A stretch of DNA of 32,103 nucleotides, from positions 1 to 32,103 of the forward strand of contig WHSL01000047.1 of NCBI GenBank assembly GCA_009380095.1. Direction: 5' to 3'. This DNA is from Streptosporangiales bacterium. GTDB lineage: Bacteria > Actinomycetota > Actinomycetes > Streptosporangiales > Streptosporangiaceae. The notes beneath the pieces were generated by a model. The model made no database searches. It was not told where the DNA came from and saw only the letters and a program-made list of their open reading frames with translations. Every line of letters starts with the position of its first letter. Within the stretch, counting starts at the first letter, position 1. Made by a program: the position numbers and the translations under genes. Below are positions 7,350-14,753 of the stretch, one piece after another.

Positions 7350-7838
7350 CTACGTCCTCGGTACGGAATGGCGACAGGTCACAGCACCCGACAAACGTCA
7401 TGCGCCCGCCAACAACGCATGCTCAAGGGCATCCACATCGCTGCTCCTTCAAGAGTGTGCGCACGGTCCGACTCAGCACTGACAGTGCCAATTCACCCCG
7501 AAGAAGCCGTCACTCAAACCTCAACGCTGTAACGAACCCTACTGCGCCCCCTGGCCGGTTTCATCAGGTTCGCAGATACCCACCCATGTATCTCACTCGA
7601 CCCCCCAACCAAATCCCCCAACAAGGGCATCCCACACAAAGAACAAACCCCCCACCAGCCCACCCACCAGCAACGAACCAAGCCAGATCCAGACCGAAAC
7701 CACCAGCCACGGAAGGGGGGTCCGGGGGGACGAAGTCCCCCCGGGCGGGGGGCTCCGGGGGGTCGCCCCCCGGACAAGATGCGAAGAGGCCCACCGGGAG
7801 GAAGCAACCGCTTCCGACCAGGCAGACCTCAAGCCTCG
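7350..7838. other. Intergenic region between cvnA and tRNA-fMet
   Basis: The cvnA-side half (7350-7530) must hold the conservon promoter, but I cannot point to convincing -35/-10 boxes. The middle (about 7590-7710) is strikingly C/A-rich on the plus strand; on the minus strand it can be read as a short hydrophobic peptide with no Shine-Dalgarno and unusually low third-codon GC, so I do not call a gene. The paired hairpins at 7722-7774 are listed separately. Confidence 0.5.
7722..7774 (-). terminator. Tandem GC-rich hairpins downstream of tRNA-fMet
   Basis: There are two hairpins in a row. The first (7722-7744) has a 10-bp stem CCGGGGGGAC with a GAA loop. The second (7754-7774) has a 9-bp stem TCCGGGGGG with a TCG loop. 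They begin about 65 nt past the tRNA 3' end in the direction of tRNA transcription. There is no T tract. Read-through control of the tRNA transcript is the simplest role, with processing of the trailer as an alternative. Confidence 0.65.
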
Positions 7839-7912
7839 TAGCGGGGGCAGGATTTGAACCTGCGACCTCTGGGTTATGAGCCCAGCGAGCTACCGAACTG
7901 CTCCACCCCGCG
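7839..7912 (-). tRNA. Initiator tRNA-fMet (CAT)
   Basis: This is a complete cloverleaf on the minus strand with anticodon CAT at 7876-7878. The anticodon stem is CTGGG/CCCAG and so contains the three consecutive G-C pairs that mark initiator tRNA. Base 1 (C) does not pair with base 72 (U), and this end mismatch is the second initiator hallmark. The T-arm GCAGG-TTCAAAT-CCTGC and D-arm AGCAGTTCGGTAGCT are intact. The discriminator is A, followed by CGA in the genome, so the CCA end is not encoded and must be added enzymatically. Confidence 0.97.
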
Positions 7913-7992
7913 TCGGTGTGTGGCTTCAGTCTATGGGGTCCGGGGGCCGGTTGGCGAATCGGCCACGGGGCACCGTTGAAGATCACAGAACG

Positions 7993-8027
7993 TCGATGCG
8001 CCCCGGCACGGAGCCGGGGCGCATCGA
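7993..8027 (-). terminator. Second, distal terminator of the UPF0182 gene
   Basis: A perfect 15-bp stem (TCGATGCGCCCCGGC) with an ACGGA loop lies 45-80 nt past the UPF0182 stop codon and about 80 nt upstream of the tRNA. It forms a tandem pair with the palindrome at 8044-8071. It has no T tract but is very stable, and it would separate the long membrane-protein transcript from the initiator tRNA gene. Confidence 0.7.
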
Positions 8028-8043
8028 GCAGGAGCCCACCTCG

Positions 8044-8071
8044 GGCCGGGTCCGCCGCGGCGGACCCGGCC
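8044..8071 (-). terminator. Proximal terminator palindrome touching the UPF0182 stop codon
   Basis: This is a fully symmetrical 28-nt palindrome (GGCCGGGTCCGCC arms around a central GC). Its first base in transcript order overlaps the TAG stop codon at 8071-8073. As RNA it forms a stem of about 11-12 bp with a minimal loop. Being at the stop codon, it could also protect the message from 3' exonucleases. Confidence 0.6.
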
Positions 8072-10941
8072 TAGCCGCCTCCGCCGTTGCGGATCTCGGT
8101 GTCGGCCTTGTTGAGCGCCTCCTGCAGCCGCTTCTGGGCCTCGCCGTACGCCGCCCAGTCGCCGTTCTTGAGCGCCTCCTGCGCCGAGTCGTACGCGTTG
8201 GAGGCCTCGTTGAGCGCACTGCGCAGCTCCGGGCTGACCTGCCCGCCGTCGCCGGTGGGCGGTGGCTGCTCGCCGCCGTCCTCGGGAGGTTCCTCGCCGG
8301 GGGGCGCGCCCTGGAAGACCTGGTTGAGCGCGTCCTGGAGGTTGTCGCCGATGCCGACGTCGTTGCCGAAGGCGACCATCACCTTCCGCAGGATCGGGTA
8401 CGACGACTGCCCCGCCGCGGTCGATTTCACGTAGACGGGTTCGACGTAGAGCAGGCCGCCGCCGAACGGCAGGGTCAGCAGGTTGCCGAACACGGTCTGC
8501 GCGCCGCTGCGGTTGAGCGGCAGCAGTTCGGAGCTGACCGTTGTGTCGGACTGGAAGGCGTTCTGCACCTGCCGCGGGCCGGGGATCGCCTGGCTGCGCG
8601 GCAGCTCCAGGACCTGGATCTTTCCGTAGTTGGGCGAGGTCGGCACGCTGTCGACCGCCATGAAGGCGGACAGGTTCTCCCGCCCTCGGGGCACGAAGGT
8701 CGTGGTCAGCGAGAAGCCCGGCTCCTGGTCGTCGGGCATCTTGAGCGTGATCCGGTACGGCGGCTCGGGCGCCCCGCCGGGACGGGTCGGGTCCGCCGGC
8801 ACCTGCCAGAAGTCCTGCCCGCCGTAGAAGGACTGGGCGTTGGTGACGTGGTAGCGGGAGAGGATCTCGCGCTGCACCTTGAACAGGTCCTCCGGGTATC
8901 GGAGGTGCTGCATCAGGTCGGCCTTGATCTGGTTGCGCGGCTGCACCACGCCGGGGAATACCTTCATCCAGGTGCGCAGCACCGGGTCCTTGGCGTCCCA
9001 CTGGTACAGCTTGACCGTGCCGTCGTACGCGTCGACCGTGGCCTTCACGGAGTTGCGGACGTAGTTGACCTGGTCGCTGGGCTGGCCGCGGACCCGGCCC
9101 GCCTGGGTGTTGGTGTCCCGCGTGGCGTCGCCGAGGCTGACGCGCTGGGAGTACGGGTAGCCGTTGGACGTGGTGTAGCCGTCCACGATCCACACGACGC
9201 GGCCGCCCACGATGGCCGGGTAGGTGTTGCCCTCGAGGGTGAGGAAGGGCGCGACCTTGCGGACCCGCTCGGCCGGGGTGCGCTCGAAGAGGATCCGGGA
9301 GTCCTCGCTGATGGCTCCGGAGAGCAGCAGGTTCTTCTCCCGGAACTTCACCGCGAACAGCGCCCGCTCCAGCAGCCCCCCGACCGGCACGCCGCCCTTG
9401 CCGCTGTAGGTGTTGTTCTTCTGCCCGCCCTCGCTGTTGTCCGGGTAGTCCAGCTCGCGCGGCGCCGCCTTCTGCGGCGCGCCGACCACGGCGTAGTTGT
9501 TGGACTGCTCGCCGAAGTAGACCCGCGGCTCGAACTTGCCGAGGTCACCGCTGGGCGGGATGTCCCGCTCGGTGAAGTCGGGCCGGCCCTCGGTGTCGAC
9601 CCGGTTGCCGGGCGCGGCGACGAAACCGAAGCCGTGCGTGTAGACGAGGTGCTGGTTGATCCAGTTCTGCCGGCCCTCGGGCGGCCCCTCCATCTCCCGG
9701 ACGGCCACCACGGTGTCGGTCAGCACGTCGTCGGTCGGATACCTGTCGATGTCGAGTTGCTCGGGGAACTGGTAGAAGTTCCGCACCTGCTGCAGCTGCT
9801 GGAAGGTCTGCGACACGACCGTGGGGTCGAGCAGCCGCACGCTCGGGATGATCTCGGCCTCACCGGCCAGTTCGCTCGAGGACAACTCGGTCTTCGCGCT
9901 GTAGCTGGTGATCTTCGTGCCGTCGATCCCGTACGCCGTCCGGGTGGCCTTGATGCCGCGGGCGATGTACGGCGCCTCCTTGTCCGCCTGGTTCGGCCGG
10001 ACTTGGAACTGCTCCACGAGCGCCGGGTACACGCCGCCGATCAGCACCGCGGACAGCACCAGCAGGCCGAGGCCGACGATCGGCAGCATCGCGCCGCGCC
10101 GCACGACGTTCGCGAAGAACAGCACCGCACAGATCACGGCGATCACGGCGAGGATCGTCTTGGCCGGCAGCACCGCGTTGACGTCCGTGTACGACGGGCC
10201 GGTGAACAACGAGGTCCGGTCGGAGTAAGCCAGGCCGTACCGGTCGAGCCAGTACGCCACGGCCTTGAGCAGCACGAACACGCCGAGCAGCACCGACAGG
10301 TGGGCGCGCGCGGCGGGGCTCGCCCGCTCCCCCTGCGACTGCAACCGCAGCCCGCCGTACAGGTAGTGGGTGATGGCGGCGGCGAAGAAGGAGAGGATCA
10401 CGGCCGCGAAGACGTAGCCGAGGATCACCCGCAGGAATGGATACGTGAACGTGAAGAACGAGATGTCCACGTGGAACTGGGCGTCCTGCGCGCCGAAGGA
10501 CGTGCGGTTGGAGAACATCAGCCAGGACCGCCACTCGCCCGCGGCGGAGGAGCCGGCGAGCAGCGCCAGCACCCCGGCCACCACGGCCACGACGATCTTG
10601 CGATGCGGGTCGATCGCGACCCGATACCGCTCGAGCCCTTGCTGCTCCAGCGAGAGGGGGCGATAGGCGGGGCGCAGCCGGTAGGCCACGATCAGGTTCG
10701 CGCCCACGAACAGCGCCATGATCAGGCCACCGATGACGAAGAGCCAGATCTTCGTCCACAGCTGCGTGCCGAACACCGTGGTGAAGTTCACCGACTTGAA
10801 CCACAGGTAGTCGGTCCAATAGTTGGCGAGCACGCCGATCAGGGCGATGATCACGACGACGGCCGCGGCGACCGGGGCGAGCAGCCTGGGCCTGCGCGGC
10901 ACGCGCGCGGCCCGGCCGGCACCGGGCGTTCGGAAGGTCAC
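8071..10941 (-). CDS. UPF0182 family large membrane protein
   Basis: This is a 956-residue protein of the actinobacterial/cyanobacterial UPF0182 (COG1615) family, related to Rv3193c of M. tuberculosis. The N-terminal third holds about seven membrane segments. The first (residues 20-42) is followed by the family hallmark NYWTDYLWFKSVNFTTVFGTQ; the later ones end near residue 320. A large, probably extracytoplasmic region follows (about 330-880), including YTDVNAVLPAK and ELSSSELAGEAEIIPSVRLLD. The C-terminus is Pro/Glu/Gly-rich and then ends in an Ala/Glu-rich helix. The start is a GTG; the MTFRTP beginning resembles the start of Streptomyces homologues, although the GGGGGAGG Shine-Dalgarno is unusually close. 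Function is unknown. The gene is divergent from the PPA1309 gene with 185 bp between them. Confidence 0.92.
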   Translation of the reverse strand: MTFRTPGAGRAARVPRRPRLLAPVAAAVVVIIALIGVLANYWTDYLWFKSVNFTTVFGTQLWTKIWLFVIGGLIMALFVGANLIVAYRLRPAYRPLSLEQQGLERYRVAIDPHRKIVVAVVAGVLALLAGSSAAGEWRSWLMFSNRTSFGAQDAQFHVDISFFTFTYPFLRVILGYVFAAVILSFFAAAITHYLYGGLRLQSQGERASPAARAHLSVLLGVFVLLKAVAYWLDRYGLAYSDRTSLFTGPSYTDVNAVLPAKTILAVIAVICAVLFFANVVRRGAMLPIVGLGLLVLSAVLIGGVYPALVEQFQVRPNQADKEAPYIARGIKATRTAYGIDGTKITSYSAKTELSSSELAGEAEIIPSVRLLDPTVVSQTFQQLQQVRNFYQFPEQLDIDRYPTDDVLTDTVVAVREMEGPPEGRQNWINQHLVYTHGFGFVAAPGNRVDTEGRPDFTERDIPPSGDLGKFEPRVYFGEQSNNYAVVGAPQKAAPRELDYPDNSEGGQKNNTYSGKGGVPVGGLLERALFAVKFREKNLLLSGAISEDSRILFERTPAERVRKVAPFLTLEGNTYPAIVGGRVVWIVDGYTTSNGYPYSQRVSLGDATRDTNTQAGRVRGQPSDQVNYVRNSVKATVDAYDGTVKLYQWDAKDPVLRTWMKVFPGVVQPRNQIKADLMQHLRYPEDLFKVQREILSRYHVTNAQSFYGGQDFWQVPADPTRPGGAPEPPYRITLKMPDDQEPGFSLTTTFVPRGRENLSAFMAVDSVPTSPNYGKIQVLELPRSQAIPGPRQVQNAFQSDTTVSSELLPLNRSGAQTVFGNLLTLPFGGGLLYVEPVYVKSTAAGQSSYPILRKVMVAFGNDVGIGDNLQDALNQVFQGAPPGEEPPEDGGEQPPPTGDGGQVSPELRSALNEASNAYDSAQEALKNGDWAAYGEAQKRLQEALNKADTEIRNGGGG

Positions 10942-11126
10942 GCCTCCCCCTTGCTATGCAGGAGTTCGGGAAAGTCAAGGGTCTTCTGTGAAGGCAACTT
11001 ATCGAGCCGGGCCGAGGTTCCCCAGCACGCGGCTCTTTCGTGGCGCGGGAGATCACAAGATCGCAACGCCCGGGCGCCGTACCGTACGGACGCCCGATTC
11101 CTCATCGGCCCACGCTATCGGGGACG

Positions 11127-11642
11127 ATGGCTTCCGTGCAGATGCTCAGCGAGGTCGTAACGGCACTGGAACGTCGGCTGGCGCGGGACGGCTGGGACCG
11201 CCCGCCCCAGCTGTTCGCGCTGGTCACCTCCGCCGACCTGCGCGACAGGGAGCCCGCGCTGGCCGAGTCGCTCGGCATCACCGCCGGCACGCCCGGGCCC
11301 GACCTCGTCCCCGTCGCGCAGGATCCGCTGTCCGCGGAGGCCGCGCTGGTGCCCACCGTGGAGGGCATCGTGTGGCCGGAGACCGTCGCGGGCTGTGCCC
11401 TCGCCGCCGTACGGGTGCTCGCTCCGGACGGTGCCGCGCCCCCCGCCGGCGAGGACGAGGCCGCGTGGGCGGCCGCGCAGCCCGGCAGCCGGGAGGTGCG
11501 GCTCGTGGCGGCGGCGCTGCGCGACGGTTCGCACTACGCGGCGCTACGGTTCCGCGACCACGACTCCGACGACGCGGTGCTCTCCGGCGCCGGCCTGCTG
11601 CCCGGCCTGGAACAGGCCCTGGCCGGCAGCCTGGAGGAGTGA
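11127..11642 (+). CDS. PPA1309 family protein
   Basis: This is a 171-residue cytosolic protein of the uncharacterised PPA1309 family, found in actinobacteria next to UPF0182 genes. Recognisable blocks are VTALERRLARDGWDRPPQLFALVTSADL near the N-terminus, PTVEGIVWPETVAGCALA in the middle, and a C-terminal HYAALRFRDHDSDDAVL before LLPGLEQAL. The frame is open further upstream, but the ATG at 11127 is where similarity begins. There is no signal peptide or membrane segment. It lies head-to-head with UPF0182 and tail-to-tail with the YlbL-type protease gene, separated from it by a single base. Function unknown. Confidence 0.88.
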   Translation: MASVQMLSEVVTALERRLARDGWDRPPQLFALVTSADLRDREPALAESLGITAGTPGPDLVPVAQDPLSAEAALVPTVEGIVWPETVAGCALAAVRVLAPDGAAPPAGEDEAAWAAAQPGSREVRLVAAALRDGSHYAALRFRDHDSDDAVLSGAGLLPGLEQALAGSLEE

Positions 11643-11643
11643 G

Positions 11644-12690
11644 CTAGTCGCAGGAGGGCACCGCGCCCTTGCCGGTGCGCAACGCGTCGAGCGCCTTCAT
11701 CGCCGCGTCCAGCGTCTCGATCTTGACGACGCGGAGGCCCTCCGGTGCGGCCGCGGCCGCGTCCCGGCAGTTCGCGGCCGGCGCGAAGAAGACCTTGGCG
11801 CCGTCGTGCGCCGCGCCCACCACCTTCTGCTGCACGCCGCCGATCGGGCCGACCTTGCCGGACGGGTCGATGGTGCCGGTGACGGCGATGTTCTTGCCGC
11901 CGGTGAGGCTGCCCGGGGTGAGCTTGTCGATGACCGAGAGCGCGAACACCAGCCCCGCGCTGGGCCCGCCGATCTCGCCCACCGCATACGACACGTCGAA
12001 CGGGAACTCGTACCTCTGCTGCACGGTCACGCCGACGATCGAGGTGCCCGGCTCGTCCGGCGACTCCACCGTGGTCATCGCGACGTCACGGGTCTGCCCC
12101 TTGCGCTCCACGGTGACCTCGACCTGGGAGCCCGGCCTGTGGTCGCGGATGCGCTCGGCCGCTCCGGAGGACGTGGTGACCTTCGTGCCGTCCACGGCGG
12201 TGATCACGTCGCCGGGCTGCAGCCGCCCGTCGGCGGGCTTGCCCTTGGTGACCGCGGCGACGCCGACGATGTGGGCGTAGTCGACCTCGAGCTCGGTCAG
12301 CGCGGCCGCCGTCGCGGTGTCCTGCGAGTCGGTCATCTGCTGGTCGATCTGTTGCTCGGTCTGCTGGTCCGACTGCTCCGGGGGGAAGATCGCCTCCCGC
12401 GGGACCACCGCGTCCTCGGGGTTCATCCAGGAGCGCAGCGCACTGAACATGTCCAGCCGCTGCCCGGGCCCGCCCAGGTACGCCACCGTCACCATGTGCA
12501 GCTCACCCTTGGTGGGATACACCCGGTGGCCCTTGATCGTGATCGGCGCCTCCTCCTTGCCGGAGGCGAGCATGTCGGTGGTCGGCCCCGGCTGGAGGAT
12601 CACGTACGGGACCGGCAGCAGCACGCTCATCACGCCCAGCCCGACCACGAGCAGGCCGGCGAGCAACAGGGTGACGGCACGTCGCGACAT
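11644..12690 (-). CDS. YlbL-type PDZ/Lon-like serine protease
   Basis: This is a 348-residue membrane-anchored protein matching the YlbL family (Rv3194c in M. tuberculosis). An N-terminal signal anchor covers residues 5-28 (VTLLLAGLLVVGLGVMSVLL). A PDZ domain covers about 130-205, with the ligand-groove region ADGRLQPGDVITAVDGTKV. The C-terminal part (about 225-345) is a Lon/S16 protease domain in which Ser244 (EIGGPSAG) and Lys289 (GGVQQK) form the expected catalytic dyad, so the enzyme should be active. A Gln-rich linker (residues 108-118) precedes the PDZ domain. I chose the ATG at 12690 rather than the longer frame because the anchor starts immediately after it. It follows the small membrane protein gene by 10 bp. 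The target protein is unknown. Confidence 0.92.
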   Translation of the reverse strand: MSRRAVTLLLAGLLVVGLGVMSVLLPVPYVILQPGPTTDMLASGKEEAPITIKGHRVYPTKGELHMVTVAYLGGPGQRLDMFSALRSWMNPEDAVVPREAIFPPEQSDQQTEQQIDQQMTDSQDTATAAALTELEVDYAHIVGVAAVTKGKPADGRLQPGDVITAVDGTKVTTSSGAAERIRDHRPGSQVEVTVERKGQTRDVAMTTVESPDEPGTSIVGVTVQQRYEFPFDVSYAVGEIGGPSAGLVFALSVIDKLTPGSLTGGKNIAVTGTIDPSGKVGPIGGVQQKVVGAAHDGAKVFFAPAANCRDAAAAAPEGLRVVKIETLDAAMKALDALRTGKGAVPSCD

Positions 12691-12700
12691 GGCCGGAAGC

Positions 12701-12925
12701 CTATTGGATGCGCCGGGCACCGCTGCCGTCGTGTGGTGCGTCCTCGGAGTCCGCGCTGCCGGTCTGCGCCCCGAGCGCGGAGCGGAAACGCTGGAAGTCC
12801 CGTACGGCGGCGTAGTTGTCATCGCCTCGGCCCGGCCGGCCCCGGAGGTAGACGGCGATCGCCGCGATCAGCGTCACCAGCACCGGAAGGATCAAGTACG
12901 TCAAGACGGACAACGCCGACCGCAC
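12701..12925 (-). CDS. Small single-span membrane protein upstream of YlbL
   Basis: This is a protein of about 74 residues with one membrane helix (about 7-26, YLILPVLVTLIAAIAVYL) followed by a positively charged RGRPGRG stop-transfer and a soluble, polar tail. Similar short proteins occur beside YlbL genes in actinomycetes, but I cannot name a family. The start is uncertain. The GTG at 12925 has its AGAGGGG purine tract almost touching it, while the TTG codon four codons in (12913) would have that tract 12 nt upstream. The 10-bp gap to the YlbL gene suggests one operon. Confidence 0.65.
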   Translation of the reverse strand: MRSALSVLTYLILPVLVTLIAAIAVYLRGRPGRGDDNYAAVRDFQRFRSALGAQTGSADSEDAPHDGSGARRIQ

Positions 12926-13081
12926 CCCCTCTGATCACCGAAGACCGGCCCATCACATTATCCCGGCCGGAGACGGCGCATCCCACGGGATGCCGCAGAC
13001 ATTCCCTGGCACGCAAGGGCTATTCGGGACGGCCGGTCACGAGATGGTCATCAGCGGCCACACCCCTCGCGGCGAAGCCTC

Positions 13082-13507
13082 TCAGCAGGCCCCGACCCAC
13101 TCGGCAGTGCCGTCAGTGAACACCTGATGCTTCCAGATCGGCACCTCGGCCTTGAGGTCATCGATCAACCGACGACAGGCCTCGAACGCCTCACCTCGAT
13201 GCGGACAGGCAGCCGCCACCACCACCGCCAGGTCACCGATCTCCAGGTCACCGACCCGATGCACGGCCGCAATGGCACGCACACCATGGTCCGCCGCCAC
13301 CTTCTCCACCACGCGACGCAACTCGTCGACGGCACTCGGATGCGCCGAGTACGACAGTCGCCTGACCGCGCGGCCATGGTCATCGTCACGCACGGTGCCG
13401 ACGAAGATGGCGGTGCCACCGGAGCCCGCGTCCGACACGGCGGAGAGCACCTCGTCCACGGAGAGCGCGGTCTCACGCAGCCCGATCAATCTGATGACGT
13501 CGTCCAC
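13082..13507 (-). CDS. moaE: Molybdopterin synthase catalytic subunit MoaE
   Basis: This is a 141-residue MoaE. With thiocarboxylated MoaD it converts cyclic pyranopterin monophosphate to molybdopterin. Family blocks are GGTAIFVGTVRDDDHGRAV, the VHRVGDLEIGDLAVVVA strand pair, ACPHRGEAFEACRRLIDDLK, and the active-site segment KAEVPIWKHQ, whose two lysines correspond to the essential pair of E. coli MoaE. Its length is normal. No moaD or other molybdenum-cofactor gene is in the window, so MoaD must come from elsewhere. It stands alone on the minus strand between the small membrane protein gene and the SDR gene. Confidence 0.95.
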   Translation of the reverse strand: MDDVIRLIGLRETALSVDEVLSAVSDAGSGGTAIFVGTVRDDDHGRAVRRLSYSAHPSAVDELRRVVEKVAADHGVRAIAAVHRVGDLEIGDLAVVVAAACPHRGEAFEACRRLIDDLKAEVPIWKHQVFTDGTAEWVGAC

Positions 13508-13587
13508 GCCACCGACGTTACCCGCCCCCGGTGACAGCGGGCATCCCCGAGCGACGGGACGGAACCAGCGGCGCCGCCCCTTGGAAC

Positions 13588-14691
13588 CTAGAGGCCGCGC
13601 CGACGACGCCGAGCCCGACGCACGATCGCCGCGGCACCGATGACCGCGACCGTGGCTCCGGCAGCGGTGAGCGTCGCCTCCTTGCGCCCCACATGCCGCC
13701 CCACCAGCGCATGCCCGGTCCGCGCAGCGAGCAACGTACTCAACGCCTCGGCGTTGTCGTGCTTAGGACGCCAGCCGGCCTCACGCAGCGCCCCGCACTC
13801 CACCACCCACGGATAGACCACGTAATGCAGGTCCGTGGCAGGCGCCGGCGTCACCCCGAGCCGATGCAGCCGCTGCGCGGTGCCAAAGGTCACCGCCGCG
13901 GGCAGCTCGATGCGCCGCAACCCGGAGATCTCCTCCGCCTCCTCGTGCTCCAGCCACCCATCCGCGCCAACGGCGAAGTCCCCCTCAACCCGCCCCAACG
14001 TGGCGAACTCGAGCGCCGTCACCAGATCGTCGACATGGCAGAACTGCCACCGCTGCGCCACACCCTTCACGGTCAGCAGCCGTGGAGACTCGAAATGCCG
14101 GGTGACCACGGTGCCCATGCCCGGTACGACCAGAGCGGCCGGCCGCGCCACTGTGACCTTCAGCCCCGGATGCGTACGCCGCGCCTGCGCGGCCAACTGC
14201 TCGATCTCCAGCAGATCGCCGACGAGGCTCGGGTCGGGGTCGGCCCGCAGCGGCGAGTCCTCGGCGAGCGGGACCTCGTTGTCGGGGCGGGCCCCGTACA
14301 CCATCGCCCCGGTGACGAGGACCACGTGCGGCACGCGCTCGGCCGCGGCCGCGGTCAGCACGGTCTGCGCCCCACGCACGTTGTACGACCGACGCTCCCG
14401 CGACGGGGTCTCCAGCGACCGGTCGAGATCCAGGTGGACGACCACGTCGACGCCGGAGAGCCGCCCCGCCACGATCGGGTCCCGTACGTCGACCACGCGC
14501 CAGGTGACGCCCGCCACGTCGCCGCGCTGCGCGTCGATGGCGATGACCTTGCTCACCTCGGGGCTCGCGGCCAGGTGGGTGGCCAGCGCACGGCCCAGCC
14601 CGTCGGCGGCTCCGGTGACCGCGACGACGGGCCCGCTCCCCCCGGCGTCGCCTCTGCGCCGAGGGCGAACCCGGCCCTTCGAAGTACTCAC
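13588..14691 (-). CDS. Atypical SDR (NAD-dependent epimerase-like) without the YxxxK pair
   Basis: This is a 367-residue extended-SDR-like protein. The dinucleotide-binding motif VAVTGAADGLGRAL sits at about residues 23-36 and the acidic IAIDAQRGD at the end of beta-2, so NAD binding is plausible. The VLVTGAMVYG strand is present, but where extended SDRs have the catalytic YxxxK this protein reads VGDLLEIE, so both the Tyr and the Lys are gone. From memory, streptomycete relatives carry the same VGDLLEIE, so it is a family trait rather than damage. The C-terminus has a hydrophobic helix (about 340-355, ATVAVIGAAAIV) followed by RRARRRRRG, suggesting a tail anchor. It is divergent from the DUF2342 gene, 62 bp away. 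It may be a binding or scaffold protein; substrate unknown. Confidence 0.88.
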   Translation of the reverse strand: MSTSKGRVRPRRRGDAGGSGPVVAVTGAADGLGRALATHLAASPEVSKVIAIDAQRGDVAGVTWRVVDVRDPIVAGRLSGVDVVVHLDLDRSLETPSRERRSYNVRGAQTVLTAAAAERVPHVVLVTGAMVYGARPDNEVPLAEDSPLRADPDPSLVGDLLEIEQLAAQARRTHPGLKVTVARPAALVVPGMGTVVTRHFESPRLLTVKGVAQRWQFCHVDDLVTALEFATLGRVEGDFAVGADGWLEHEEAEEISGLRRIELPAAVTFGTAQRLHRLGVTPAPATDLHYVVYPWVVECGALREAGWRPKHDNAEALSTLLAARTGHALVGRHVGRKEATLTAAGATVAVIGAAAIVRRARRRRRGL

Positions 14692-14753
14692 CCTGGGCGG
14701 CTCCCGACTAACGTGGCTGTTGTGACCCTATCCATCCTGCCTGAGGGCTGCAG

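Noticed and set aside
7593-7711. Short hydrophobic peptide (LLVGGLVGGLFFVWDALVGG region) between cvnA and tRNA-fMet on the minus strand
   Set aside because: No Shine-Dalgarno, low third-codon GC compared with all true genes here, and it begins inside terminator hairpins.
7876-11160. Open frame of over 1000 codons on the plus strand opposite the UPF0182 gene
   Set aside because: It is the GC-rich shadow of the real minus-strand gene: rich in Arg, Gly, Val and His, with no domain and no membrane pattern, and it runs through the tRNA gene and terminators.
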